Positions 5,576 to 13,472 are shown, counted from the first letter of the stretch. The stretch is DNA of 20,354 nt from Candidatus Dadabacteria bacterium (GCA_003229065.1 QIHJ01000405.1:1-20354); one strand, 5' to 3'. The notes: generated from the letters alone by a model not told the origin. A program made the numbers and translations.

Positions 5576-7177
5576 CTATTGCTTCAATACGTCCACAATT
5601 CTGTGGAATGAGCTCACTATATCCCCCTTGACTCTAGATAAATCGTTATAAATAGCGAGGAACATTATAAAGATAAGCAGCGTGAGTCCGATTTTCTGGC
5701 TTATTTCCATTGAGCGCTGGCTAAGAGGCTTCTTCTTAATTGCTTCAATTGCCAGGTACACAACGTGTCCGCCGTCGAGCATCGGGATGGGGAACAGATT
5801 AATTATCGCCAAGTTTATACTAATAAAGCATGTGAATTGGAGAAGCTGCGCAATGCCGCTCTCTGCTGCCGCGCCAGAGACCTTGGCTATAAGTATTGGG
5901 CCCGCTAAGCTCTTACCCGCTACGCCCAGAGCTATTTTGCCCGTGACGAGCTTATAGAGGAATCCGAATAGAAGCACTATAACTTCGATAATCATGTTGG
6001 CGGCTTCTTGTACGCCCTTTACGATCGACTCGAAGAACCCGTACTGCTTTACTACCTCTTCCGTATATATCTGTATCCCGATTGCACCGGCGCCGTCTTC
6101 ACCCAGAGGCTCGGGGGTGATTAAAATCTCAAGAACCTCAGTACCCCTTTCAACGGCAAGCGTAATTTCATTTCCGGCGTTTTGTTTTATAATAGAGGCC
6201 ATATGGTCCCAATCCGCAATCGTCTCACCATTAATCTCGGCAATCCGGTCCCCCTTTTGAAGCTCCGCGCTGTCAGCCGGAGTACCGTCAACCACGCCCC
6301 CGACTTTTGCCGCAATAGGCTCGCTGAATCCAATAGCAACTACGCCCTCGGGCGACACCTTGGCCAGGACAGGAATAACTTGCTCGGCACCGTCTCTATC
6401 AATTGTAATATCTATGGTAATACCAGGGTTAGTCTGAACGGCGATGTTCACATCCCGCCAGTTTGAAACCTCATTGCCCTCGATTTCTAGTATGTTATCC
6501 CCTTTAATAAATCCGGCTTCCGCCGCGGGAGACTCGGGATTGACGTAACCGATTTCAGGTGAGTGCTCAAGATAAGCCGGCACGGTAATACCGATCATGA
6601 AAACCAGAGGAAGGAATACAAATGGAAGCAGAAAGTTCATAAACGGCCCGGCAACCACGATCGCAAGCCTGTTCAATATGGGCTGTGTCGTGAACCCCCT
6701 CGGGTATTCTTTTTCGGAGTACGTGTCGTTACCTTCAAGCTCACTTGCCTTGAGCTGAATCTCAATGGGTTTTCCGTCTCTTTCTAAGGTAACTTCATAA
6801 TCCCTTTCAGGCTCTTTTTCCAGCACCGCTTCAAGCTGTTTCCACCTGTCGTAAGTTTTAAGATCGAGCCCCTCGACATTCACTATCCTGTCGCCCGATT
6901 TAAACCCGATTCTCTCTGCCGCGGATCCCTCTTTTACCTTATCAACTATGAAGTTGCCCTCTACCCCTTCTCCGTACATCTTAACGTAGCCTCCGAGAGG
7001 AAGTATGCAGACCAGGTACTCGGTCTCGCCTTTAGTGAATCCGAACAGCTTTTTCCCAAATCCGAGAGAAAATTTCTCGACCCTTACACCACTCCATTTA
7101 GCGACCAGGAAGTGTCCTAGCTCGTGTATAAATACCAATATTCCTATAACGAAAATAAAAGCTACTATTGCAATCAT
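5576..7177 (-). CDS. rseP: RseP-type site-2 zinc metalloprotease with three PDZ domains
   Basis: An M50 intramembrane protease of the inner membrane that cuts transmembrane segments such as anti-sigma factors or signal-peptide remnants. The zinc motif HELGH is at 18-22 in the first membrane helix, and the second metal-site motif NLFPIPMLDGG is at 460-470 near the C-terminus. The membrane-associated GGYVKM loop is at 62-67. Three PDZ-like units are visible: about 72-145, 207-270 and 288-355, each with a GDxIxxIxG-type core. The 533 residues exceed the roughly 450 of E. coli RseP, which has two PDZ domains, and the extra one precedes the second helix. A TGGAGAA ribosome site precedes ATG 7177. 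It lies 33 bases after dxr, in the common uppS...dxr-rseP order. Confidence 0.95.
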   Translation of the reverse strand: MIAIVAFIFVIGILVFIHELGHFLVAKWSGVRVEKFSLGFGKKLFGFTKGETEYLVCILPLGGYVKMYGEGVEGNFIVDKVKEGSAAERIGFKSGDRIVNVEGLDLKTYDRWKQLEAVLEKEPERDYEVTLERDGKPIEIQLKASELEGNDTYSEKEYPRGFTTQPILNRLAIVVAGPFMNFLLPFVFLPLVFMIGITVPAYLEHSPEIGYVNPESPAAEAGFIKGDNILEIEGNEVSNWRDVNIAVQTNPGITIDITIDRDGAEQVIPVLAKVSPEGVVAIGFSEPIAAKVGGVVDGTPADSAELQKGDRIAEINGETIADWDHMASIIKQNAGNEITLAVERGTEVLEILITPEPLGEDGAGAIGIQIYTEEVVKQYGFFESIVKGVQEAANMIIEVIVLLFGFLYKLVTGKIALGVAGKSLAGPILIAKVSGAAAESGIAQLLQFTCFISINLAIINLFPIPMLDGGHVVYLAIEAIKKKPLSQRSMEISQKIGLTLLIFIMFLAIYNDLSRVKGDIVSSFHRIVDVLKQ

Positions 7178-7210
7178 GTGTAATATTCTCCAGTCGTATT
7201 TTGTAGTTTT

Positions 7211-8362
7211 CTAGTTTTTGATTAAGGACTCGGCCATATCCCTCGCCCATTTATCGCTTTGGGTAACAGCTTCAAGTGTATCTGCTGCCGCTTTGTTGTG
7301 AAGTCCCATTACCCTGTCCACTGTTTTTATGATTTCCGTAAATCCGATCTGTCCCCTGAGAAAAGCATCTACCGCGACCTCATTCGCACCGTTCATCACC
7401 GAAGGCATGGTGCCTCCTTCCCTAAGCGCCCCGAATGCGAGCGCAAGCGAGGGGAACTTCTCGAAATCCGCCTCTCTGAAGCTAAGCTCCGTAAAGTCTT
7501 CCGGCCGGGCATCGTTCGTCCGCATATCCGTTCTGTCGGGATATGAAAGTGCGTACGATATAGGAATCCTCATATCCGGAATACCCATCTGAGATATAAT
7601 TGAGCCGTCTATATATTCTACCATAGAGTGTACAATGCTCTGAGGATGTATCCAGACCGATATCCTCTCAGACCCCAAGCCGAAAAGCCACCTTGCCTCT
7701 ATTACCTCAAACCCCTTGTTCATAAGTGTAGCTGAATCTATGGTGATTTTCTTCCCCATAATCCAGGTGGGATGGTTGAGCGCAAGCTCCGGGGTGACGT
7801 CACGGAGCTCCTCTACAGGAGTGTCTAAAAACGGCCCGCCCGATGCCGTGAGTATTAGTCTTTTTACGTCTTTCTTGTCCCCGCACTGAAGCGCCTGAAA
7901 GAGCGCGCTGTGCTCACTGTCCACCGGGAGGATGGTGACGTTCTTCTCCTTGGCCTCTTTCATTATTATTTCCCCCGCGATAACCAGGGTCTCCTTATTT
8001 GCAAGCGCTATGTCTTTTCCGGCCCTTACTGCGCTAAGCGTGGGCTTTAGCCCCGAGGCTCCGACCATGGCCGATACTACAGTGTCGGCATCCTCATGCG
8101 ATGCCACCCGAGCCGCTCCCTCCTCCCCGTATACAATCTCGGTCTGAGAGCCGTTTATTTGAGCCTTGAGAGCCTCCGCAAGATCACGGTCCTTTACTGA
8201 AGCCAGAGCGGGTTTGTATTTTATTATCTGCTCTCTAAGCCGCTCTAAGTTGCTCCCGCATGCGAGTCCCACAACGTTATACTTATCCGTGTTGTCCGAA
8301 ATCACTTCGAGGGTTTGTCTGCCGATAGAGCCTGTTGAGCCTAGGATGGAGATATTTTTCAA
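7211..8362 (-). CDS. dxr: 1-deoxy-D-xylulose 5-phosphate reductoisomerase
   Basis: Converts DXP to 2-C-methyl-D-erythritol 4-phosphate with NADPH, the first committed step of the non-mevalonate isoprenoid pathway. The 383-residue length is normal. The NADPH loop GSTGSIG is at 8-14; metal ligands Asp148 and Glu150 lie in PVDSEHSALFQAL, with the third ligand in NKGFEVIEA (Glu222); the substrate-binding TASGGPF is at 172-178. The start is TTG at 8362, whose bases overlap the uppS stop as TTGA, so translation is probably coupled to uppS. The next gene, rseP, follows after 33 bases. No cdsA lies between uppS and dxr, unlike many proteobacteria. The product feeds the isoprenyl diphosphates used by UppS. 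Confidence 0.97.
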   Translation of the reverse strand: MKNISILGSTGSIGRQTLEVISDNTDKYNVVGLACGSNLERLREQIIKYKPALASVKDRDLAEALKAQINGSQTEIVYGEEGAARVASHEDADTVVSAMVGASGLKPTLSAVRAGKDIALANKETLVIAGEIIMKEAKEKNVTILPVDSEHSALFQALQCGDKKDVKRLILTASGGPFLDTPVEELRDVTPELALNHPTWIMGKKITIDSATLMNKGFEVIEARWLFGLGSERISVWIHPQSIVHSMVEYIDGSIISQMGIPDMRIPISYALSYPDRTDMRTNDARPEDFTELSFREADFEKFPSLALAFGALREGGTMPSVMNGANEVAVDAFLRGQIGFTEIIKTVDRVMGLHNKAAADTLEAVTQSDKWARDMAESLIKN

Positions 8363-9111
8363 ATGACGTCCCTTGCTCTAACCTGCTCCCCTGTCAGGCC
8401 GAATCTCCTCTCGCGTTTTTGGTAATTAAGTATAGCTTTTACCAGGTGGCGTTTTCTAAAATTGGGCCAGAGTGTTTTTGTGACATAAATCTCCGTATAC
8501 GCAAGCTGCCACAGCATGAAATTGGACAGTCTCATCTCACCGCTCGTACGTATCATGAGATCGGGCTCGGGTAGGTCTTTAGTATATAAATAGTCTGAGA
8601 AATTCGATTGGTTTATTTTGTTGGGTGAGATTTTGCCGTTTGACGCGATTTTCTTTACAGCGTCTACTATTTCCTCCCGCCCGCCGTAGCTCAGAGCCAG
8701 GGTAAGCGTGAGGTCCCGGCAATGACGAGTTTTCTCCATGGTCTGAGTAAGCACTTTATGCACGTCTTCGGGAAGCTCGTGGAGTCTTCCAATAGCGTTA
8801 AGCCTGACGTCGTTTTCCGAGAGCTTGTCGCCTTCCTTTAGAAGGTACTGCCTCAGAAGCTCCATCAGGGCGTTTACTTCTCCCTTGGGCCTGCTCCAGT
8901 TCTGGGCCGAAAAGGCGTAGAGCGTAATGTGCTTAATGCCGAGGTCCTTTGCGCCCTTCACTACTGCGCGTACGGATTTCATACCCTCACGGTGTCCGCT
9001 GATGCGGTCAAGGTTTTTTTTCTTGGCCCACCTGCCGTTGCCGTCCATTATGATGACTACGTGCGCGGGGAGTTTTTTAGGATCTACGTACGATTCGAGT
9101 TTCTCTTTCAT
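8359..9111 (-). CDS. uppS: Undecaprenyl diphosphate synthase (cis-prenyltransferase)
   Basis: Adds cis-isoprene units to farnesyl diphosphate to make the lipid carrier for peptidoglycan and O-antigen synthesis. The 250 residues carry the family start HVVIIMDGNGRWA with catalytic Asp23, the SGHREG block, and the C-terminal signature beginning RTSGEMRLSNFMLWQLAY and ending TLWPNF. The usual FSxENW block reads FSAQNWSRP, a Glu-to-Gln change I believe occurs in some other bacterial homologues. ATG 9111 has only a weak ribosome site. It is the first recognisable gene of the uppS-dxr-rseP unit and overlaps dxr by 4 bases. Confidence 0.97.
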   Translation of the reverse strand: MKEKLESYVDPKKLPAHVVIIMDGNGRWAKKKNLDRISGHREGMKSVRAVVKGAKDLGIKHITLYAFSAQNWSRPKGEVNALMELLRQYLLKEGDKLSENDVRLNAIGRLHELPEDVHKVLTQTMEKTRHCRDLTLTLALSYGGREEIVDAVKKIASNGKISPNKINQSNFSDYLYTKDLPEPDLMIRTSGEMRLSNFMLWQLAYTEIYVTKTLWPNFRKRHLVKAILNYQKRERRFGLTGEQVRARDVI

Positions 9112-9210
9112 CGAGCTTGTAATTATAACACCTGAGTTACATTAAAAAAGTGAGCGTGATTGATAAAAATTCGCGAGGGTCGAAATTCAGATGTAGGGGC
9201 AATAATTCAG

Positions 9211-9432
9211 CTATTTGAAGAACGCATTTGAGATGAATGAAATCGGCCGTGTTATAAAGATAACTATTAACAGCACCCCCGAAATCACAAAGAAGGCAAG
9301 ACAGTAAATAAAGAGCGATACAGGGACGAATACTATCTTGTAGAGAATAAACCAGTCCTTTGAGGCCTCGAGCACGACCGTGCTGTAGCTTTCGATGAAC
9401 CTGCTCATCACTGTGAATACCATATTCAGCAT
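9211..9432 (-). CDS. Possible small membrane protein upstream of uppS
   Basis: I do not recognise this gene. From ATG 9432, which has a good GGAAAGAG site a few bases upstream, a 73-residue frame reads through a polar N-terminal segment (MLNMVFTVMSRFIESYSTVV) into one long or two short hydrophobic helices (LYKIVFVPVSLFIYCLAFFV onward) and a short basic end. The pattern fits a small inner-membrane protein. It lies 99 bases upstream of uppS on the same strand. AT-rich spacers can give such hydrophobic frames by chance. A competing frame on the same strand (9137-9448) has less protein-like composition. The remaining bases 9112-9210 show nothing clear. Confidence 0.4.
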   Translation of the reverse strand: MLNMVFTVMSRFIESYSTVVLEASKDWFILYKIVFVPVSLFIYCLAFFVISGVLLIVIFITRPISFISNAFFK

Positions 9433-9600
9433 AATCTCTTTCCGACAACTAAAATATATAATTCTCACGGTAAGATCAAGGATAGGGAAGTTGCATAGTA
9501 CATAAAAGAGGGCATGAGCTTCCATTTTATTGATGCCTGTTTGATATTTATCTATGAATCGTTCCATAAAGAATGTGAAAATATTGACGGAGGGATGAGG

Positions 9601-10080
9601 ATGTTAATTAGAAATCAGATTGGCTTAATCGCAGTTTCTTTTCTGGTAGCAGGTTTTTTCTTGCTCTCATTACCACAGACTGGATTATCAGAGGACGGGT
9701 GCTGCAGGACCGCCGATAACGCGTTTTGTTCAGGGTGAGATTGTGGTTTTACGGCAACGGAAAATTATTGTGAAGCACAAGGCGGATTGTTTGCTGGTGG
9801 CGTCGAGGCTTGTGTTACAGAGTTTGGTGACTGCGGCAGTCTGCCTGAAACCACTACAGGATGCTGCTTGAGGACTGAGGGTGCTTGTGCGGAACCCCTA
9901 ACTTGCAATCAGTGCTTTAGTGCGAATAACGGGCAGTTCTGGATTGCGGACGAGGCCTGCTCAGAAGTACCCGAGTGTCGGGAAGCCAGACCGATCCTGA
10001 CAATGAACCAGTGGGGTATGATAGTGCTGGTAATAGTTTTAGGAGTAAGTGGGATAATCGTTTGCCGCAGAAGAAGGGCG
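9601..10080 (+). pseudogene. Decayed Cys-rich exported protein with IPTL-CTERM-like tail
   Basis: ATG 9601, preceded by GGAGGG at 9589-9594, opens a signal peptide (MLIRNQIGLIAVSFLVAGFF, then a small-residue region). Two Cys-rich units of about 45 residues follow, each starting GCC (near 9700 and 9862). The C-terminus has MNQWGMIVLVIVLGVSG followed by CRRRR, matching the IPTL-CTERM-type sorting signal: an xLxxWGM motif, a membrane helix and an Arg cluster. The gene is broken by an in-frame TGA at 9736-9738. It also lacks a stop after the Arg cluster: the frame runs on through the intergenic DNA and into ctpA until 10572. Alignment of the two Cys units puts a non-Cys residue at the TGA, arguing against selenocysteine. 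Normally such proteins are processed by an exosortase-like system; no such enzyme is seen here. Confidence 0.6.
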
Positions 10081-10123
10081 ACTGCATTAAACCTTGAAAT
10101 CAAATTAATTGAGTATGAGCTAA

Positions 10124-10286
10124 AAGGGAGCATTGGCTCCCTTGCGGATAGCATCCGCAGGCAAACGAATTCTACGTGCCTTTGTTGGCAAATTGAAACT
10201 GTACAAATTAATCCTGTCCTACGAAGCATCTTAGAAATCGTATGGAAGCTGGCACTGTCCGCCGGGTGCGGCCCGCATTCCAGCTT
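10124..10286 (+). other. Cluster of perfect inverted repeats in the 360-base gap before ctpA
   Basis: Bases 10081-10441 hold no convincing gene. They do hold AAGGGAGC-ATTG-GCTCCCTT (10124-10143), then TGCGGAT-AGC-ATCCGCA (10143-10159), and later AAGCTGG...CCAGCTT (10246-10252 with 10280-10286) enclosing GC-rich loops. The first two share one base and could be alternative or stacked hairpins. None is followed by a T-run. They may end transcription of the decayed upstream gene, form a structured leader of ctpA, or be part of a small RNA. Confidence 0.35.
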
Positions 10287-10421
10287 AAACCGGGATATAA
10301 GAAAAGGGGAGCAGTACAAACTCTTAGTCTGCATTTATAGACCTTTTATAACTTTCCGGGGCCATATCGAATTTCTCTTTTCCGAAAAATTATATTTGCT
10401 ACATATTGCATGTTTAGTTAC

Positions 10422-10433
10422 CCTGTTAACAGG
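10422..10433. promoter_or_regulatory. Palindrome overlapping the ctpA ribosome site
   Basis: CCTGTTAACAGG is a perfect 12-base dyad whose right arm contains the first bases of the CAGGAG ribosome-binding site of ctpA. TTAG (10414-10417) and CTAA (10436-10439) extend it with a gap. It could be an operator or, as RNA, partly hide the ribosome site. Short palindromes can occur by chance. Confidence 0.28.
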
Positions 10434-10441
10434 AGCTAAAT

Positions 10442-11584
10442 ATGAAAAGACTCGTTTTAATACTTGCTATTTTTCTTGTTTTGAGCGCCGGAGTGCGTGC
10501 GGACGAAGCCGTATACCAGGGGCTTTCCAACTTTACCAGAGTGCTCGATCTGATCGAGCGGAACTATGTTGAGGAAGTAGACTCAGAAGAGCTCACGGAG
10601 AGCGCTATCAAAGGGATGCTGAGGACGCTTGACCCCTATTCCTCTTACCTTACCCCGGAGCGTTTCAGAGAGCTTGAGATCGGCACGTCCGGCGAGTTCG
10701 GGGGTGTGGGGATGGAGGTTACGGTCGAAAACGGGGTGCTCACGGTCATTACGCCTATTGAAGGCACACCTGCAGAAAGGGCCGGAATAAAACCAAGGGA
10801 TCAAATTCTAGAGGTAGAAGGCAAGCCGACAAAAGGGCTAATAGTGCAGGAAGTGGTAAAACTGCTCAGAGGCCCCAGGGGGAGCACGGTTAATGTGACG
10901 GTTAAGAGCGAGGGCGATAAGGAGCCCAGGGTTGTGACGCTTACAAGGGACAAAATAGTGGTAAAGAGCGTTAAACCCGAGCTTTTACCGGACGGTATCG
11001 CATATATAAAGCTTTCACAGTTTCAAGATAATACTTCGTACGAGCTTAAGCAGGCTCTTGCGCAGCTTGAATCAAGTAACAACGGCAATTTACAAGGCAT
11101 CGTACTGGATCTTAGAAATAACCCCGGCGGGCTTCTCAGTGAGGCCATTTCCGTAGTGGACGAGTTTGTCGATGACGGTCTCATCGTAAGCGTCAAGGGC
11201 CGCTACGAGGGACAGTCAAGAGATCATTACGCGACAAAGAACGGGGATTATGAGGAGCAGCCTATAGTAGTGATAGTAAACGACGGCAGCGCAAGCGCAT
11301 CCGAGGTAGTAGCCGAAGCGCTCCAGGATTCAAAGAGAGCCACCATACTCGGCACCAGCACTTTCGGCAAGGGCTCGGTCCAGACCATAATCAAACTCGA
11401 GGACGGGGCGGGTCTTAAGCTTACGACAGCTAAGTTCTACGCTCCGAGCGGCAGATCGATAAACGAAGTCGGCGTAACTCCGGACATAGTTGTAGAAAAC
11501 GAAGAAGACACGGACAAACAGCTCGAAAGCGCTGTAAATATTCTAAAGACCTCTAAAGCCCCGGGCAGCGTTCCCGCAGGCTAG
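10442..11584 (+). CDS. ctpA: Carboxy-terminal processing serine protease (S41 family)
   Basis: A periplasmic tail-specific protease that trims or degrades envelope proteins, often regulating peptidoglycan hydrolases. The 380 residues start with a signal peptide (1-20, cut after VRA), followed by the S41 N-terminal helical part with LDPYSSYLTPE (63-73), a PDZ domain (about 88-155, GVGMEV...GIKPRDQILEVEG) and the protease core with LDLRNNPGG (222-230). The catalytic Ser-Lys dyad is Ser285 in GSASASE and Lys310 in FGKGSVQ. ATG 10442 has a CAGGAG site 9 bases upstream. The next gene, a divergent polysaccharide deacetylase, follows after 15 bases, a pairing found in many Gram-negative bacteria together with murein hydrolase factors. 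The decayed upstream frame overlaps its start but has no bearing on its product. Confidence 0.95.
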   Translation: MKRLVLILAIFLVLSAGVRADEAVYQGLSNFTRVLDLIERNYVEEVDSEELTESAIKGMLRTLDPYSSYLTPERFRELEIGTSGEFGGVGMEVTVENGVLTVITPIEGTPAERAGIKPRDQILEVEGKPTKGLIVQEVVKLLRGPRGSTVNVTVKSEGDKEPRVVTLTRDKIVVKSVKPELLPDGIAYIKLSQFQDNTSYELKQALAQLESSNNGNLQGIVLDLRNNPGGLLSEAISVVDEFVDDGLIVSVKGRYEGQSRDHYATKNGDYEEQPIVVIVNDGSASASEVVAEALQDSKRATILGTSTFGKGSVQTIIKLEDGAGLKLTTAKFYAPSGRSINEVGVTPDIVVENEEDTDKQLESAVNILKTSKAPGSVPAG

Positions 11585-11599
11585 GGAGATTCCTTTTTT

Positions 11600-12925
11600 T
11601 TGCCGACTAAAAAAAATACGGGCAGGAAACCCAGAAGAGCGAGGAGAAAAAAAAGCGCGAAATTTACGCGCATTGCCCTATTCACCGTAGGGTTTCTACT
11701 CGTTTTATTCATAGGCGTATACGGTTTGCACCTAGCCAAAGACAAGGTGTCTGGCCCCGGGATTACCCAATCTGAGCTCAGCGGTGCGATTGTGAGCGCA
11801 GACTCTAATTTGAGATCTGCTTATTTCGATATGGGCGTTTCCTCTGAGCACGTCCGCTCCGTGAAGCCCCAAAATAAAGCGAAGGACGATATAAGGTGGG
11901 AATACAAAGACATAGTCATCGAAGCTCCCGGGAGGCTTTCTCAGAAAGAGATTAAAGACACTATCACAAAGTCACTTTCAAGCGTGCCGGGTCTTGAATC
12001 TCATTATAAAGTGAGCACTCACTCGATTACCGCCTTATTGACAATAAAAGATATAGAGACTCATAGAATAAAGTTTAATTTTCAGCCGTCTCCCAGCAGT
12101 CAAAAGACGGTAAAGAAAAACCCCCAAGACACCACTAAAGAAACGAAGAAAGTAGAAGATCAGGATAAAAAATCGGCAAAGCTAAAAGAGCATATTCAAG
12201 ACTATAAACAAACAGCGGCAACAAAACCTAAAGTCGTGATTATAGTAGATGACATAGGTATGAGTAAATCCTCTATAGACAAGCTGCTCCAGATACCCGC
12301 TCCCATTACCATAGCCGTTTTACCGAACCTGCCTTATTCAGAATACGCGGCCCGTGAGGCTCACAAAAAGGGAAGGGAAGTCATGCTCCACCTGCCGATG
12401 GAGCCAAAGGAGTCCTCGGGCTATACGGCCGTTGACGCAGGTGAGGACGCCCTTATTGTCGGACTGCCCAAGTCTGAAATACAAAGGAGAATAGACAAAA
12501 ATCTTTCCGCGGTCCCCCATATTCAAGGGGTGAATAACCACATGGGCTCAAAATTTATGGAAAGCGGGGAGCTGCTTGAGCTTGTGATGAAGGAGATTAA
12601 GAGCAAGGGCCTCTTTTTTGTAGACAGCATGACGTCGGGTAAAAGCTTAGGCTCAGAGGCGGCCTCAAAGTTCGGCGTAAGGTCTGTGGAGAGGGACGTA
12701 TTTCTGGACGATGCCTCAAAAGGTGCCGCTTATGTAAAATCCCAACTCCGTCAGCTCGTACGGGTATCTCAGAAGAAAGGCTACGCAATAGGAATATGCC
12801 ACCCCTATCCGGGCACCGTAAAAGCCCTGGCCGAGATGATTCCCCAAATGCAGGAAGAGGTTGAGATAGCTTCAGTGTCTACGCTCCTTGACCACTCGCT
12901 TCAAATAGGAAAAAATAATAACTAG
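11600..12925 (+). CDS. Divergent polysaccharide deacetylase family protein (YibQ-like)
   Basis: A membrane-anchored periplasmic protein of the divergent polysaccharide deacetylase family; its enzymatic role, if any, is unproven in the family. The 441 residues have a very basic cytoplasmic start (KKNTGRKPRRARRKK), one membrane helix at about 25-44, a stalk with a low-complexity Lys/Gln/Asp linker (about 165-205) and the deacetylase-like barrel (about 210-435). Family motifs are VVIIVDDIGMS, PITIAVLPNLPYS, EVMLHLPMEP, NNHMGSKFM and LFFVDSMTSG. The start is TTG 11600 with GGGAGA about 10 bases upstream; no better start exists. It forms an operon with ctpA, so a cell-wall or septum role is likely by context. 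Confidence 0.9.
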   Translation: MPTKKNTGRKPRRARRKKSAKFTRIALFTVGFLLVLFIGVYGLHLAKDKVSGPGITQSELSGAIVSADSNLRSAYFDMGVSSEHVRSVKPQNKAKDDIRWEYKDIVIEAPGRLSQKEIKDTITKSLSSVPGLESHYKVSTHSITALLTIKDIETHRIKFNFQPSPSSQKTVKKNPQDTTKETKKVEDQDKKSAKLKEHIQDYKQTAATKPKVVIIVDDIGMSKSSIDKLLQIPAPITIAVLPNLPYSEYAAREAHKKGREVMLHLPMEPKESSGYTAVDAGEDALIVGLPKSEIQRRIDKNLSAVPHIQGVNNHMGSKFMESGELLELVMKEIKSKGLFFVDSMTSGKSLGSEAASKFGVRSVERDVFLDDASKGAAYVKSQLRQLVRVSQKKGYAIGICHPYPGTVKALAEMIPQMQEEVEIASVSTLLDHSLQIGKNNN

Positions 12926-12930
12926 TCAGT

Positions 12931-12957
12931 TTGTATGTATAAATTTGGATGTATAAT
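12931..12957 (+). promoter_or_regulatory. Possible promoter of the 57-residue gene
   Basis: A perfect -10 box TATAAT lies at 12952-12957, with a weak TTGTAT at 12931-12936 (15-base spacer). It sits just upstream of the small gene at 12978. The short spacing makes the -35 doubtful. Confidence 0.3.
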
Positions 12958-12977
12958 ATTATAGGGAGCTTAGTAAT

Positions 12978-13151
12978 ATGGGTCTTATAGACGATACGAG
13001 GAAAAGAAGGGATTCCTGGATTAGCCGTTTCGAGGAGATGCGTCAGGAGGAAGAATACGAGCCTGATACAAGGAGCCCCAAGGTAGTGGAAAAGGAAATT
13101 CAGGAAAACTGCAGCAAGGTCGGCGTGTTTCCTAGCATTGACAAAGTATAG
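12978..13151 (+). CDS. Small charged hypothetical protein, 57 residues
   Basis: I do not recognise this family. ATG 12978, preceded by AGGGAG at 12963-12968 (spacing 9), begins MGLIDDTRKRRDSWISRFEE and the frame ends KVGVFPSIDKV with TAG at 13149-13151. The protein is highly charged, with a predicted helix rich in Arg and Glu, one Cys (in ENCSKVG) and no membrane segment. It sits 52 bases after the deacetylase gene and 129 bases before rpsU, on the same strand. The ribosome site, the -10 box upstream and the protein-like composition support a real gene that automated calling could miss because of length. Confidence 0.55.
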   Translation: MGLIDDTRKRRDSWISRFEEMRQEEEYEPDTRSPKVVEKEIQENCSKVGVFPSIDKV

Positions 13152-13193
13152 TAAAAAGCTAATGATTATATTGCTCTGGGACGGATACTATAC

Positions 13194-13248
13194 TTGACAA
13201 GTTGCCCGATTTCCATTAATTTTTCATAGCGCGATTTTAAAATATAAT
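13194..13248 (+). promoter_or_regulatory. Promoter region of the rpsU-dnaG-rpoD operon
   Basis: Two overlapping options are visible. TTGACA (13194-13199) with TAATTT (13217-13222) at 17-base spacing is one. TTTTCA (13221-13226) with a perfect TATAAT (13243-13248) at 16-base spacing is the other. The second would start transcription near 13255, just ahead of the rpsU ribosome site. Tandem promoters are usual for this operon in model bacteria. Confidence 0.45.
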
Positions 13249-13280
13249 GCGATTAAATCATGATTGAAGGAGTTTTATTT

Positions 13281-13472
13281 ATGCCGGGAATTGTAGTCGG
13301 AAATAATGAAAGTATAGACAGCGCCCTTAAAAGATTTAAGAAGCAGGTCGAAAAGAGCGGTGTATTATCTGAAGTAAGAAGAAGGGAGTACTATGAAAAA
13401 CCAAGCGAAAAGAAAAAGAAAAAACTTTTCGCTGCTAAAAAACGTGTGGTAAAACGCACGAGAAGGAATTAA
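13281..13472 (+). CDS. rpsU: 30S ribosomal protein S21
   Basis: A small basic protein of the 30S subunit platform, involved in initiation. From ATG 13281 it has 63 residues, the usual S21 size; an upstream in-frame ATG at 13260 is rejected because AAGGAG (13267-13272) lies 8 bases before 13281. The family pattern is clear: [20 protein letters not shown], then a Glu/Arg helix [19 protein letters not shown] and a basic tail ending KRTRRN. It heads the operon with dnaG and rpoD. The 133 bases to dnaG show no recognisable regulatory element. Confidence 0.93.
   Translation: MPGIVVGNNESIDSALKRFKKQVEKSGVLSEVRRREYYEKPSEKKKKKLFAAKKRVVKRTRRN

Noticed and set aside
9137..9448. Alternative 103-residue minus-strand frame overlapping the small membrane protein
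   Set aside because: Its composition is uneven, it has no good ribosome site, and the other frame has a coherent hydrophobic helix with a ribosome site.
9736..9738. In-frame TGA as selenocysteine or as a reassigned sense codon
   Set aside because: Aligning the two internal Cys units places a non-Cys residue at this position, and I see no good hairpin just downstream. Other genes here (uppS, the Cys-repeat gene) end with TGA, so the codon is not reassigned.
13260..13280. Upstream ATG as the rpsU start
   Set aside because: The ribosome site AAGGAG lies between the two ATGs and S21 proteins begin at the second; the extra seven residues are not S21-like.
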